Positions 34,881 to 47,508 of a stretch of 64,000 bases of DNA are shown here, in pieces. Every line of letters begins with the position of its first letter. Positions within the stretch are counted from its first letter, which is position 1. The stretch comes from Neogale vison (Eukaryota > Chordata > Mammalia > Carnivora > Mustelidae): assembly GCF_020171115.1 (NCBI RefSeq), contig NC_058091.1, positions 71,122,501 to 71,186,500 of the forward strand, read 5' to 3'. Both the position numbers and the translations under genes were made by a program. The notes under the pieces are model-generated. The model was not told where the DNA came from and ran no database searches. It worked only from the letters and a program-made list of their open reading frames with translations.

Positions 34881-34898
34881 CTTATGTGAGAATTCTTT

Positions 34899-35093
34899 TT
34901 TTTTTTTTAAGATTTTATTTATTTACTCGACAGAGAGAGAGATCACAAATAGGCAGAGAGACAGGCAGAGAGAGGGGAGGGAGGCAGGATCCCTGCTGAG
35001 CAGAGAGCCCGATGTGGGGCTCCATCCCAGGACCCCGAGGTCATGACCTGAGCTGAAGGAAGAGGCTTAACCTACTGAGCCACCCAGGTGCCC
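34899..35093 (-). mobile_element. SINEC with perfect 18-bp target duplication
   Basis: CTTATGTGAGAATTCTTT is exact at 34881-34898 and 35094-35111. The element is close to consensus. Confidence 0.97.
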
Positions 35094-35129
35094 CTTATGT
35101 GAGAATTCTTTAAAAAAAAAAATAAAAAA

Positions 35130-35460
35130 AGTACTTCAGAGGTGATTGCTGGGGGTGGAGGAAATGGGTGAAAGTGGTCAAAAGGTACAAACATCCAAGC
35201 ATAAGATAAATTAGTCTTGGGATGTGCAGTATAGCACAGTGACTATAGGGAACAGTACTGTGTGGTCTACTGGGAAGCTGCTAAGAGAGTAAATCTCGAA
35301 AGTTCTCATTGCAAGAAAAAATATAACTGTGAAGTGATGGATGTTAACTAAATTTGTGGTATTGATTTCACAATGTATACATCTATCAGATCATTATACT
35401 GTGTGCCTTAAACTAATATGATACCGTATATTGATTATTTGAGTAAAACTGGGGGGAAGA
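35130..35460 (+). mobile_element. L1 3' UTR, sense
   Basis: GGTGATTGCTGGGGGTGGAG, GTATAGCACAGTGACTATAG, AAAGTTCTCATTGCAAGAA and TAAACTAATATGATACCGTA follow the tail of L1MA/MB-class elements in order. This is one of few L1 pieces on the + strand. Confidence 0.85.
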
Positions 35461-35464
35461 AAGT

Positions 35465-37115
35465 AAGAGTAGATGTTTGGTCAGTCCTGCAACAGAGTGG
35501 TCTTCCCCCCCAGCCTCTCTAAAGAGGATGCTGGACAATGATACCAAAAATTCCAAATAAAAGTGTCAAGTAAGAAAAAGTTTAAAGTAGGGAAGTATTA
35601 TTATAGGTTGGGTCATGGTCTTCAACACAGAAGCTAGAATTGGAGGGGGTTAGACTGGAAGAGGTTTTAGAAGTTCTTGGGTTCACCTTTCTTCCCTTTC
35701 CCCTTGTAAGGAAAGTAAGGAGAGAAATTAAGGCACGTGTCTGTGGTCCTCTGACAGGTTAGTATTAGAGTCAGGACTAGAATCCAGGATTCCTGGTGCC
35801 CAAGTTCAGATTTCCTCCCCTCCCCCACCCTGTTGCCTGTCTTTACAGTCACTTGATATGGGGAAGAATAATGGAAAGCAGAGAATTTGCAAACTGTGTA
35901 ATCCTGCTGTATTAGTTATTTTTGTGTTTGACTTCTACTTTTGACACTGAGACTGAAAGTTCTGGTTTCATGCGTTACAGACTGCGTGGCGTCTGAATAA
36001 TCTCATTATTACTTCCAGGAGAAAAGGTATGTGGAGTTAACCATATTTTCTTCCCAGTGAGAAATAACTGTATTTTTTGTTGGGCTTAGAATACATACTC
36101 TTGATGTTAATATTAAATATAGCAGTGACTTTTAATAATACACTTGTGTGGTGCGTGTTTTTGTGTAAGTGAAAGTAAAACTAAATGAATTATTGAGACA
36201 GGCTGAGGACAGCCATGCCTGATCAGCGTCTGTCAAGACTCTTGCATAAGCCAAGCAGCAGCACTGAGAGACACTCCAGTTTCTACCGCCAGGAGCCTCT
36301 TAATGAAATGGCTTCCATTACAGTCTGGTGTGAGTGAAAGCACCCTATCAGGAAGGTTTCTTCTCAGTTGTGATCCTTTTAACTCCAAGTGCCTGGATGT
36401 GTTTTTGCAGTGGACTAGGAAAATTGATGTCAGTCCAGCATTGCTCAAGAATATTCCATTTTTATTTCTCAGATGCCCTTCGGGGAAATTTAGAATCAAA
36501 CAGCTCTAGAATCACAACCAAGGTGATGGAACTCTAGCCCGGTAAACCTGAACTTGCAGAATCTGCTCCTAAGTAAGATTTGGATTAATTGAGCTATTAG
36601 TAAAAACAGAGGATTGGAGGACTCGTCTCCCTATCTTGGACACATTGCACCTGCTCTCATGTAGAATCCAGGCGGTTCCAGATATGTCCAAATTCCAGTT
36701 TGACCACTTATATCTGTAACATAGAAACACAAGTTTGGTAGCTTCCTGTGAGCCTGAACTCCCCCTGTATATAGGTTAATCTTAGGTATAGGATTTGATA
36801 CACATCATATGTGTAAATGGGAACTGCTAGGTTACCTGCCTAAGAAATAATTAGAGAAGAAAAAATACTGTGAAAAAGCTGTGGTTTTGTATTTTTTGTT
36901 TGTTTGTTTGTTTTTAAACAGCACTGAAATCTAAGGATTGAGATTTATTGGAAAAGGGAAAATGTTAGAAAAAAGTGTTCAAGAATACATGAATGGTCAC
37001 TTCCCAAGAACTCCAAAGAGTTGCTAGAACATAACATAGTAAGAGGAGCTGGGTTCTTCTCTCTGGTCCCAGATCTTGCTGAATTATTAGTTTGCATTAT
37101 AATAAAGTTTTGGTT
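35465..37115. other. Repeat-poor DNA, possible conserved non-coding segment
   Basis: No recent repeat is seen over 1.6 kb. The part at 36185-36600 has balanced composition and mutually antisense open frames of similar length (36233-36499 minus, 36303-36509 plus), which argues against coding, but its complexity makes it a reasonable regulatory candidate. A (GTTT)n run lies at 36897-36914. Confidence 0.3.
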
Positions 37116-37117
37116 TT

Positions 37118-37440
37118 TAAAAAAAATTCTTTTATTTGACATAGTGTTACATTAGTTTTAGGTGTACAATATAGTGACTCAACAATTCTATGTATTTCTC
37201 AGTGCTCATAAAGATAGGTGCACTCTTATTCGTCCCCTTTATTTATTTCCTCCTTAGCTCTCCCACTTCCTTTCTGGCAACCACCAGTTCTCTGTATTTA
37301 AAGAAACTGGGTTTTTTGTGTTTTTTTTGTGTGTGTGTGTGTGTGTGTTTTGCGGGGGGGGGTTGTCTCTTTTCTTTCTTTGTTCATCTGTAAATTTTAC
37401 ATATGAGTGAAATCATATGGTATTTGTCTTTCTTTACAAA
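37118..37440 (-). mobile_element. L1 3' UTR, antisense
   Basis: TTAGTTTTAGGTGTACAATA, AGTGCTCATAAAGATAGG and CATATGAGTGAAATCATATG match the L1 tail read backwards. A TG run and a G run (37329-37362) lie inside it. Confidence 0.85.
37329..37348. repeat. (GT)10 microsatellite
   Basis: A pure GT run within the L1 tail, followed by eight G. Confidence 0.9.
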
Positions 37441-37524
37441 ATTATAATTTATCTTTGAGAATTTGTTCCCTATTAGCTTTTTCTTTTAGGTGAACTTTAA
37501 AAAAAAAAAAAAGATTTGCTAAGG

Positions 37525-37729
37525 TGGGGTGCCTGGGTGACTTCGTTGGTTAAATGTCTGCTTTCTGCTTGGGTCATGTTCATAGGGTCCTAGGATCAAA
37601 GCCCTGCATTGGGCTCCCTGCTCAGCAGGAAACCTGCCTCTCCCTCTACGTCTGTCTCCATGTTCCCCATCCCTGCGGTGCTCTCTCATGCGTGTTCTCT
37701 CAAATAAATAAAATCTTTAAAAAAAAAAT
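37525..37729 (+). mobile_element. SINEC
   Basis: GGGGTGCCTGGGTGACTTCG opens it and AAATAAATAAAATCTTTA plus A tail ends it. AAGATTTGCTAAGG (37511-37524) and AAGATTTGCCTAGG (37730-37743) flank it. Confidence 0.94.
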
Positions 37730-37744
37730 AAGATTTGCCTAGGA

Positions 37745-39159
37745 TTTTTTTCCCTTATGTGGGAATACATCATTGGAATTAATGTCCCCTAACCCTTGCA
37801 ATTAACACCTTCCTATGTGATGTTCCCTATCTATTGGGTTGTCAGAGGCTTACAATAAACTGTGATATCTAATACAGATTGCTTGAATGAAACACTGTCT
37901 CAAGGTTAAATACTGAAAATCCACCAGAGGGCAAACTGACTTGGAAATTACAAGTAGGGCTCTGAGAGATCTACACACAAACACGTATATATTAGAAAAT
38001 GTGGAGCTGAGGTCAAGTATTGCCAACTGAGAATGGAAGAGGTTTAAAACAACAGATCACTTGGTTCCTTGAAGAATGAATTTTGGGTGATGGGAAGTGG
38101 GTGGTAGAGGTGTGGTCCCTTCTCTCTGCTGTAAGAAGAGATCAGCAAAGACCAAAAGTAATTTTCATGCAATGTATCATTATTGATTTTCCCCCCTAAA
38201 ATTAGTCTTATGGTCTCTTCTCTTTTTTTGATAGTAAAAAAAACCAAAAGAACAAAAATTCCAAAATGAAAAGTAGCCTCTTTTTTCTTGTGATTATGTA
38301 AAGCTCTCATAAAATATTTAAATACATAAAGAAATGTTTGGAAGCTAAAGTTGTTCCAAGATAACTACTATTAATAGTTTAAGGACCATCCTTTTGTGAT
38401 TCTTTTTATACATAGTGTTGTTTATTGTGTAACTTTTTTCTCATAGCCTTTTTTCTCTCCTCTTGCTCCCATGACTGCTTTCAAAATACTGCAAAAACAG
38501 GAAATCCCTATTTACAACCTGGTGTGTAATCGTATAGAAACATATGGGTGTTGTGTATTTTGAGGTGTGTTTTATAAAACTAAGAATCTTATGATACTAG
38601 AGCTTAGAATCTCTTCTTAATGTAGAATTCTAGAATTCTGGATTTCTATCCCTTTCCCTCTATTTCTTTCTTTCTTTTTTTTTTAATGGCTTTCTCCCTG
38701 TTACCTAATGCACCAGCATTTTTCTTGGCATGCTGCCTTTGTATAGGATTCCCAAGGCATTGGGTTTGCTTTTTAATAGAAGCCGTTCTTTCTGAACTTC
38801 TATTTCACCAGTTTGAATAATATGTAGTTCGAGTCCTTAATTAAGATAACAAGTCCAACTAGTCTGAATAGCTTACTAGCTCTTGGTCATATCCTATGTA
38901 ACTCAGATGGTAAAAAGGGAGCTTCACCAACCTAGACAGAAGCCTGCAGGTTTCCAGCATTCTGGTTCTGCCAGGGGGCTGTATGTGGGGTTGGGAGAAG
39001 TGACGTATACATGTTTGGCATGAAATGGTAGAGACTTTCCATGCCATTCGGTGATGTCTCCACCATTACCCCATGATATTCAGAGATTCTTTTAAATCTG
39101 TGATTGTATGAAGAAAACAAAAAGCTTTGTTGAGAACGACCAAACTTGCACCCAATTTA
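37745..39159. other. Single-copy-like DNA
   Basis: No recent repeat or gene is recognised. The stretch at about 38290-38420 has the texture of an ancient repeat without a name. Confidence 0.35.
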
Positions 39160-39170
39160 CTAATTTTGTA

Positions 39171-39340
39171 TTTTTTTTTAAGATTTATTTATTAAAGCAA
39201 GGGAGAGGGAGAGGGAGACAAGCAGACTCCCTGCTGAGCAGGGAGCCCAACTACTTGGGGCTCAATCCCAGGACCCTGAGGTCAAGACCTGAACTGAAAT
39301 CAAAAGTCTGATGCTTAAGCGACTGCACCAGCCAGGTGCC
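39171..39340 (-). mobile_element. SINEC, older, 11-bp target duplication
   Basis: CTAATTTTGTA at 39160-39170 recurs as CTAATTTTGTG at 39341-39351. The GA tract is short and the head is CACCAGCCAGGTGCC. Confidence 0.9.
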
Positions 39341-39351
39341 CTAATTTTGTG

Positions 39352-42300
39352 TACTTTAAATAATATACAGTGTTCTGATACCAGTTCCCGTTTGCCTTTA
39401 CTGATATTTTGATGATCAACCTTATTCAGTATGTCAAATATTAGAGCTCTAGTGAATCTCCTGCATGGCTCACATTTTGCTAAGAAGGTGTAGTCTTCCC
39501 CTTGGTATATGTCACTTCTGGAGTTGGAGTCCTTTTCATGATGTCTACATCTTTGGTTCCTCCTTCTCCCACCTGCCAAAGCAGCGTGGAACATTGCTGC
39601 AAAATAAATGCGTGCTCATTACTTTATGGGTTATTCTGTCTAGAAGTCCCAATGAGAGTGACAGGCTGGGGGCACCAACGTCAGGAATCGAGTCAGCTAG
39701 AAAACAGGCTGATTGTTATTGGGCATCTGGCACTTAAGGAGTCAAAGCTCGGGGCAAGTTGACCAAACTGGGAGGGATGGGCCAGGACCACAGTCCAAAA
39801 CAAACTGTCAACTCCAAGAAATCCACAGAGAAATGAGTCAAAAACTCAAGTTTAGAATGCCATGGAGAGAAGGCCATGGCACCAGGCAGAGAAATGAGCA
39901 GGGAGGAGGTTGTTTTGAGGAGTCCGTGTGTCAGCATCTCAACACTAGGCTTTAGGAGCAGATCACGGAGCAGCAATAAAATGGCACTTGATCCTGGAGT
40001 CATTTGAGGAAAGTTATGTTCCCATGATGAGGGAACAAGCATGAAAGGTCATGCAGAATTGATAAATACTCATCTCATTATTTATTTAGATACCTGCAAA
40101 GTTTACGTCTCTGGATAGCCTTCGAGGGGTCAGAGCAAAAAACAGAGATGAGAGGTGGTGATTTCAGTGAGTGTCCTAGAGCTCAGAGGCTTGTTAATTG
40201 CTCAGTGGGGCAAAGAGGAAGCAGCTGGTGGCCACTTGGCTGTCCTTAGTTTTTCTAGATGAACTGGTTTCTCCTCATTTATAAACCTGGATTATCAATC
40301 TGCAAAAAGTAAGGGAAAAGATTAATTCAGTGTGTAGCCTATAGCAGATTGTGGGGGAATGACTATAAAGTACATAAATTCTTGGCCTTGGTTTCAATAA
40401 AAAAAGGTGAGAGAATATACTAAACTTACTGTTTCCTGCAAAATCATGAAAGTAAATAGATTATCATTTTTCTTTATCATTTTCTTTGTCTTTTCACGTT
40501 TAAGAAAATAGCTACAAAATATGAACAGAAAATTTTAGAATTATTTGTGTTCTACAAAGTGGTTGTTATTACTGTTTACCTGCAAAGCTTTAACTGTTTC
40601 TGGGAAAGCATCTAGGGATGTTGGTACATTGTATGGGACGAATTGTATTTCTTCACTGATCACTTTTCATTATAGTTACATGTTATCTTCTTATAGGGGA
40701 AACCTGGAAAGTCTTAGTTAAGCCCATTTCAAAAGTCTTTTATTTTTAGGGATAGCAAAAGTAAAAGTACCAGAGTGTGTCTGATCTGTGTGTTTATAAG
40801 TCATGTGAATAATGGATTAAAGTTTAAATGTAGTGGATTTTTCTGCATATATTATAAATTCTGGAGATTTTGATTAAGATTCTAGAATAACAAAGTAGCT
40901 TGCCTATAAAGTTAGCATAGATTATTCTAAAACAAACCAGAAGTGTTGTCCGCTTTGAAGAAAAGTTATGAGAAAATGCCTTGGGGTCCTGTTATTACAA
41001 GCGTGTCCTGGATCAAAGTCCGCCAGCAACCTCTCTACTGGAATATCCTTTGGAATAGGCTTATGAGCCACATAAAAATCTCTCGCATAGACAGTTCTTC
41101 TGGGGTATCAGAATGTGTTTTATTGTAAAGCCGGTGGACTTACTTTATAGTCACTTGTGAGCTGTAAGCTGTCCCTGGCAACTTAAGTGGGACTAATGGG
41201 GTTTTCATTTGTAGAAGTGATTCTTTGTTTTCTCTAGTTAACGGGCTCTTTGTGTTTTAATTACATAATAAAAATTCCTATCTTTGCATATATGACTTTT
41301 TCACTTCTGGTTTTGTTTGTTGTTACCCTCAGTTTTGTTTTCAATGTCAGCTCAACACATCTTAAAATTTCTGGTTTCTCCAAAGAAATTGGTTTTTTTT
41401 GTTTTTTGTTTTTTGTTTTTTTTTTTTAATGTAGTTAATGGTGTTCCTCGCCCAACAATCAGAGGGGGGAGAGTATAAATACTTCATATTTCCATTTGCT
41501 TTTTAAAAGTTGTGGCAAGTTATATGGAATATAAAATTGATTGCTTTTTTAAAAAACCATTTTTAAGCATACACTTTAGTGCCATTAAAACCATTTGCAT
41601 TCCCACTGGATGAAAAATGGAGGAATCTGGAGCCATTCCGAAGGATACTTTTTTGTAGGAATTCTGCCTCCACAAATCAGTTGCTGAAATAAGAATATAG
41701 GTACCTTCATCTAACAGTTATTTCATTTTGATTCCCTTCTGTGAAAAGAGCTGGTGTCGTAATCTACTATTCAATTACCATTTGTTGAGCTAATATTTGT
41801 GACGAACCCATCTGCCCATCTCCCTTAACAAAGGACAAAATATAATCTACTGCAGAAAGGCCCGTGATGATGTCAATTATACCAGAAGATGGAAGTCTAA
41901 AGGAAGGTTTGGCCCTGTCTCCCTCACTAGGCAGAGAGTTGAGCAGTGTGAAGGATGAAAATGCATTTACCAGCTAGGATTCTGAAGGAGAGTAGCGTGT
42001 CCCCACTCTGGAAATGGCGTGTTCCAAGGTATGGCTTTCGTGAGACACCAAGGTGTCTACAGGGAGTGGCAGTGGCCTTGCCGTGGTGGAAGTCTGGGGT
42101 ACCTAGGAGAATGTAGAGGTGGGGGTGGAAAGCTAACGGGGATCATCATGATGAACAGATAATGCTAGTGTTTCCAAGGTGTGGCCTTACTCTGACATTC
42201 TTAGTTGTTGAGAGTGGGGAAGTGTGGCTTAGGTAGGCAAATACGTTTGGAAATGTTTAACAAAAAGAAGGTTTTTGTTTCCCATGGTAGGACATCTGGG

Positions 42301-42360
42301 AGTGTCACTCTACTGTGTAAATTTTCCTAGGGTAAGAAATGACATAGCCTGTTTCCTATT
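39352..42360. other. Three kilobases of repeat-poor DNA
   Basis: This is the longest stretch without a recent SINE or L1. Overlapping frames on both strands (39262-40042) have no domain. A T-run with G interruptions lies at 41391-41429. The part at 40930-41280 is of high complexity. I cannot support an exon. Confidence 0.35.
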
Positions 42361-42364
42361 TTTT

Positions 42365-42533
42365 ATTTATTTTTTAAAAAATAATTTTGGGGAGGGGAAG
42401 GGAGAGAGAGAATCTTAAGCAGGCTCCACAACAAGCATGGATTCCAAAGCATGGTTTGATCTCAACCCTGAGATCATGACCTGAGCCAAAATCAAGGGTT
42501 GGATCCTTAACTGACTGAGCCACCCAAGGTGAC
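42365..42533 (-). mobile_element. SINEC, old and diverged
   Basis: CTGAGATCATGACCTGAGCC and CTGACTGAGCCACCCAAGG are the reversed body and head. Flanks TAGCCTGTTTCCTAT and TAGCTTGTTTTCTAA suggest a worn target duplication. Confidence 0.88.
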
Positions 42534-42539
42534 GCTAGC

Positions 42540-43385
42540 TTGTTTTCTAAATACACTGACCAGAGAATGCCTGACTTTCTTCCCACTCCTGACTGGGAAA
42601 TGCTGCTGCTGCATGCCATGGGGACCTATGGAAACACTTTATTCTTAAGACTGACTCTGTTTTTGCCCCATTGTCTCTATAAGGCTGGGTATAAGCACTT
42701 TACGTACTGAAAATTTCCAAAACCAGTGACTAAAATCAAGGATCCTCAAAGCCAAGAATGTTCCATCCAACTTAGTGTATTTTTTTAATGTGATTGAAAT
42801 TTATTTTGTAAATGTGCATAGATCCTTATTTCCTTTATTTGTTGTGAAAAGCTATACATAATATCTGTCCCAGTTGAGTTTCTTGTTTTGTTGTTTGTTT
42901 CTTTAATGAGAGATGAATTGATCAGTATGGAAAATTTCAATGTTAAAGGGATCCTGGAATTTATGGTTAGAAACTCCTTGTTAACTTGCATGTAGCCCAC
43001 AATAGAATAAATAATTTATTTAGCCATTATAAAAAGAGAATAATCTTTGTGGTGGGATTATGGGCAAATAATATTCTTTATGCTTATTTGGAATTTCTAT
43101 ATTTTCTAAAATGAGCATTTACTACTTGTATATTAAGAAAATGTGCTAATAAAGACATTAAGCTATAATAAAAATAGGAAATCAACAAGGACTCCTTTCA
43201 AAAGGTTGTCATTCAAGTTACGTTAGCTGTGTATTTTACTCTGGTCAAAGAAGTTTAAAATCACAATGTATTGTTCATTTTTTCTCTTCTTTATCACACA
43301 GTTTTGTTTATTGCTCTATCATCAGTGCATGGACTAGTGCCTAGTACATTTTCTTACATATACTGCAGCTAGTTTTTCCTTTAAC
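42540..43385. other. Single-copy-like DNA
   Basis: AT-rich with no recognised repeat or gene. Confidence 0.35.
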
Positions 43386-43387
43386 TT

Positions 43388-43850
43388 TTGAGGTATAATT
43401 TACCAATGGCAAATGGAAGCATATTAAGTATGCAGCTTGATGAATGAATACAGATGTATGCACCTGTGTAACCATCCACTCAGATTAAGATAAAGTCAAG
43501 CCCATTATCCCAAAAGGTGCCCTATGCTCTTTTCAGTCAGATCCTGCCACTCCCACTATTCTGATTTCCATCAGCATGGATTATTTTGTCCATTAATGAA
43601 CTTGATTTAAAATGAAATGCATACATGCCTTTGTGTCTGGCTATCTTTTGGGCTATCTGGTTTTTTTCTTAATATGATGCTTTTGAAAGGCACTTATGTT
43701 GTTTTGTATATCAAAAACTAATTTTAAAAATGTTGATTGTATGAAAATACCATAGTTTGTCCATTTTTCTATAAATGGGCATTTAGGTGGTTTCCACTTA
43801 AAATTTAGATATGCATCTAAATTAGATAATATGAATAAAATCAGGATCTC
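43388..43850 (-). mobile_element. Old L1 3' UTR, antisense
   Basis: GAGGTATAATTTACCAATGG, GCACCTGTGTAACCATCCAC and CATGGATTATTTTGTCCAT match the L1MC/ME tail read backwards, the same class as at 4770-5560. Confidence 0.75.
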
Positions 43851-43859
43851 ATCTAGATT

Positions 43860-44755
43860 TAGGTAATTCAAGAAAGAAATAGGACAATAAAAAGGAAATG
43901 TCAGAGGCAGTTTTTTTCCCCCATTTACTCAATTAGTGTCTAAAGATAAAAAATTTTAGAAGGTAAGGCTCTTTGGCTACAAAGTACACAAACATTTATT
44001 GAACACATATTTATACTGCATTAAATACAAAGCTGAGTAAAGCTTTATACTAACTTATCATTTAATAATGTAGGTAAGACTAGTACACCAATATCCATAA
44101 GGCCAAACATAATATGATAAATGCAATAATAGAAATACATTGCTATATGGATTGAGGAAGGAAAACAGTCCTATTTCTTAAAAAAAATTACATAATTTAC
44201 TAAAATAGTGAAGTTGGGGAAAAAGATGCTTGAGGGATGGGGAAAATTATGCATTTGTTTTTATTATAAACTGAAGAATGAGAACTAGCAAGAATGAGGA
44301 AAGGGGGGAGAAAATACAAGAATGAGAATTGCATAAGCAGGAATTAGTGGCCTAGAAGTGAGAACACCATTAAAGCACCTTCTGAAAGGTCCACCTTTGA
44401 TGTGACAATCTGAAGCAGAGGTTCTAAGCTTATGGTCCAGAAACATGAACCTCTTAAGAGAATTCAGTGTCCCTGTGAATTGGAGCAGAAAAAAAATATT
44501 GCAAATTCGTTTTCACTAATGTCTCATTGATCTTGAACATTTCCTTTTTGGTAAGAGTATAGGCAGTAAACCACTATAGCATTAACAGAATCTTACTTTT
44601 TCACTAATATCACAGATATTTCATATCACATGACAGTTGCAGAGATCTTGAAGAACTGCTTGTGCTTGTCATTAGCCTGAGATTTTGGAGGTGATAAAAA
44701 CCACCATTTAGGTCTTATTATTGAAAGCATCAGTAAAGAAAGAATTGTGTTACAG
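43860..44755. other. AT-rich DNA, part possibly an old DNA transposon
   Basis: At 44415-44690 the text around GCAGAGGTTCTAAGCTTATG and CACAGATATTTCATATCACA resembles an ancient DNA transposon, but I could not find matching terminal repeats. The rest is unrecognised. Confidence 0.3.
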
Positions 44756-45206
44756 TATCACAATTTTTTTAACATTTAAAATTATTGTTGGAGGGTAGTG
44801 GACATACAGCATATTAGTTTCAGTTGTACAATGTAGTAATTGGACAATTCTATACATTATGTGATGATCAACACCATAAACTTTGTTACCATAACACATT
44901 ATTACAATAGTATTAACTTTTCCCCCACACTGTATTTTCATCTCTGTGACTTATTTTATAACTGAAAGTTTGTACAAATTAATCTCTTTTGCTTATTTTG
45001 TCAGTTCCAACCCCCACTCCCTGCAGCCACCTGCTTGTTCTCTGTATTTATGAATCCATTTCTGTTTTTTTAGATTTCACATGTAAGTGAAATCATATGG
45101 TATTTGTCTTTCTCTGTCTTGTTTCACTTAGTGCAACACCTTCTAGTTCCATCCATGTTCTTGCAAAGGGTAAGGGCTCTTTCTTTCTTTATGGCTGAAT
45201 AATATT

Positions 45207-45208
<2 letters not shown>

Positions 45209-45245
<37 letters not shown>
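45209..45245. repeat. (TG)n microsatellite, 37 bp
   Basis: A pure TG run sits where the L1 text normally reads a TATA-rich phrase; it probably grew inside the L1 copy. Confidence 0.95.
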
Positions 45246-45247
<2 letters not shown>

Positions 45248-45617
45248 ACACCATCTATCTCGGACACTTAGGTTGCTTCTGTAGTCTGGTTATTTTAAAT
45301 ATGCTGCACTAAACATAGGGATGCAAATGTTTTTTTGAATTAGTGTTTTTGCTTTCTTTGGGTAAATATTCAGTAGTGAATTGCTGGTTGGTAGATATTT
45401 CTATTTTCAGTTTTTTGAGGACTCTCCAGACTATTTCCCCAGTGGTTGCACCAATTTACATTCCACCAATAGTGCACATGGCTTTCCTTTTCTCTACATT
45501 CTCACCAACACTTATTATTTCCTGTCTTTTTGACACTAGCCATTCTGACCAGTATGAGGTAATATTGTGGTTTTGATTTGCATTTTTCTGATGATGAGTG
45601 ACATTGGGCATCTTTTT

Positions 45618-45840
45618 TTTTATATAATTTTTTTAAAGATTTTTTTTTTTATTATTTATTTGTCAGAGAGAGAGAGGGAGAGAGAGCGAGCACAGGCAGA
45701 CAGAATGGCAGGCAGAGGCAGAGGGAGAAGCAGGCTCCCCGCTGAGCAAGGAGCCCGATGTGGGACTCGATCCCAGGATGCTGGGATCATGACCTGAGCT
45801 GAAGGCAGCTGCTTAACCAACTGAGCCACCCAGGCATCCC
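45618..45840 (-). mobile_element. SINEC inside the outer L1
   Basis: GGGCATCTTTTT is exact at 45606-45617 and 45841-45852. The GA-rich middle is long, and the head reads CCACCCAGGCATCCC. Confidence 0.95.
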
Positions 45841-46562
45841 GGGCATCTTTTTATGTGTCTGTTTGCCATCTGTACATCCTCTTTGGAAAAATATTAGGGT
45901 CCTCTGCTCATTCTTCAATTAAGAGTATTTGTTTTGGTTTTGATTTTTTATGTTGAGTTGTATAAGTTCTTTGTATTAACACCAGATTGGAAAGGCCTTG
46001 CAATATCTATTTGCAAATACCTATTTGCAAATATATAACCTCCTATTCAGTAGGTTGTCTTTTCATTTTGTTGACTGTTTCCTTTGCTGTGCAAAAGTCT
46101 TTTTTATTTTGGTAGAGTCCCCATAGTTTATTTTTGCTTTTGTTTTCTTTTTCTTTTTTTCTGAGGAGAAATTTTAAAAATTCTGAGGAGAAATCCATAA
46201 AAATTTTGCCAAGACCAGTGTCTAAGAGATTACTGCCTATGTTTTCTTCTTGGAGTTTTATGGTTTCAGGTGTCATATTTAGATCTTTAACCCATTTTGA
46301 GGTAATTTTTGTGTATGATGTAAGAAAGTGGTTTGGCTTCATTTTTTGGCATGTAGCTGTCCAGGTTTCCCAACACCATTTGTAAGGGAGACCGTCTTTT
46401 CCCCATAATATATTCTGCCCCCTTTGTCAGGGATTGTCTGTATAAGCATGGGTTTATTTCTGGGCAATCTACCCTGTTTCATTGATCACTCTATTTTTGT
46501 ACTAGTTATACAGTATTTTGGTTGCTATAGCTTTGAAGGGTATCTTAAAAGCTGAGATTGTG

Positions 46563-46745
46563 GGGCGCCTGGGTGTCTCAGTGGGTTAAAGCCTCTGCGT
46601 TCAGCTCAGGTCATCATCCCAGGGTCCTGGGATCAAGCCCTGCGTCGGGGTCTCTGCTTAGCAGGGAGCCTGCTTCCTCCTCTCTCTCTCTGCCTACTTG
46701 TGATCTCTGTCTGTCAAATAAATAAATAAAATCTTAAAAAAAAAA
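46563..46745 (+). mobile_element. SINEC inside the outer L1, 16-bp target duplication
   Basis: AAAAGCTGAGATTGTG is exact at 46547-46562 and 46746-46761. It is opposite in orientation to its host L1. Confidence 0.97.
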
Positions 46746-47508
46746 AAAAGCTGAGATTGTGATACCTCCAGCTTTGTTCTTCTTTCTCAAGATTGCTTCG
46801 ACAATTGTTCTGAGTCTTCTGGGGTTCTACCCAAATTCTAGGGTTATTTCTTCTAGTTCTGTGAATACTACTATTGGAATTTTATAGGAATTATGTTGAA
46901 TCTGTAGATTGTTTTAGATATTTTAGATATTTGTTTTGGATATTTCACAATGTTAATTTTTCCAGTTCACGAGCATGGCATGTCTTTCCATTTGTGTTGT
47001 CTTCAGTTTACTTCATCAGTGTCTTAATAGTTTTCAGAGTACAGATCTTTCATCTCCTTGGTTAAATTTACTTCTAGGTATTTTATTCTTTCAGGTGTAA
47101 CTGTAAATGGGATTGCTTCTTAATTCTCTTTCTGGCAGTTCACTATCTGTGTATAGAAGTATAACAGGTTTTTAAAAAAAATTTTTTTTTGCTATGCATT
47201 TATTTTTAAATTTCCAGTATCATTAGCATACAGAGTTATATTAGTTTCCAGTGTACTATACAGTGATTCTGCAATTCTATACAATACTCTGTGCTCATCA
47301 CAATAAATGTGCTCTTAATCCTCTTTCCCTATTCCACTGCCTCTCCCATTCACCTACCCTCTGGTCATCACCTGTTTGTTTTCTATATTTATGAGTCTGG
47401 GGGGTGGGGTTGGACTCTTTTTTCCTTGTTTTGTTTCTTAAATTCCAAATATGAGTGAAATCATGGTATTTGTCTTTCTCTGACTTATTTCACTTAACAT
47501 TATATTAT

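Larger units (their letters stand above)
44762..47167 (-). mobile_element. Outer (older) L1, 3' half: ORF2 C-terminal part and 3' UTR
   Basis: The 3' UTR (44762-45080) carries CATATTAGTTTCAGTTGTAC. The reversed ORF2 follows. The minus-strand translation at 46043-46342 includes DLNMTPETIKLQEENIG and DFCTAKETVNKMKRQPTE, recognisable from the middle to C-terminal part of L1 ORF2p. Two SINEs interrupt it (45618-45840, 46563-46745). It stops abruptly at 47167 within the ORF2 text that resumes at about 54385, because a younger L1 has inserted there. Frameshifts and stops make it dead. Confidence 0.9.

Noticed and set aside
35960..36015. Possible micro-exon between an AG and a GTATGT
   Set aside because: Such pairs are common by chance and nothing else supports splicing here.
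39262..40042. Group of 80-110 codon frames on both strands
   Set aside because: They overlap on opposite strands and partly translate a SINE. No exon structure is visible.
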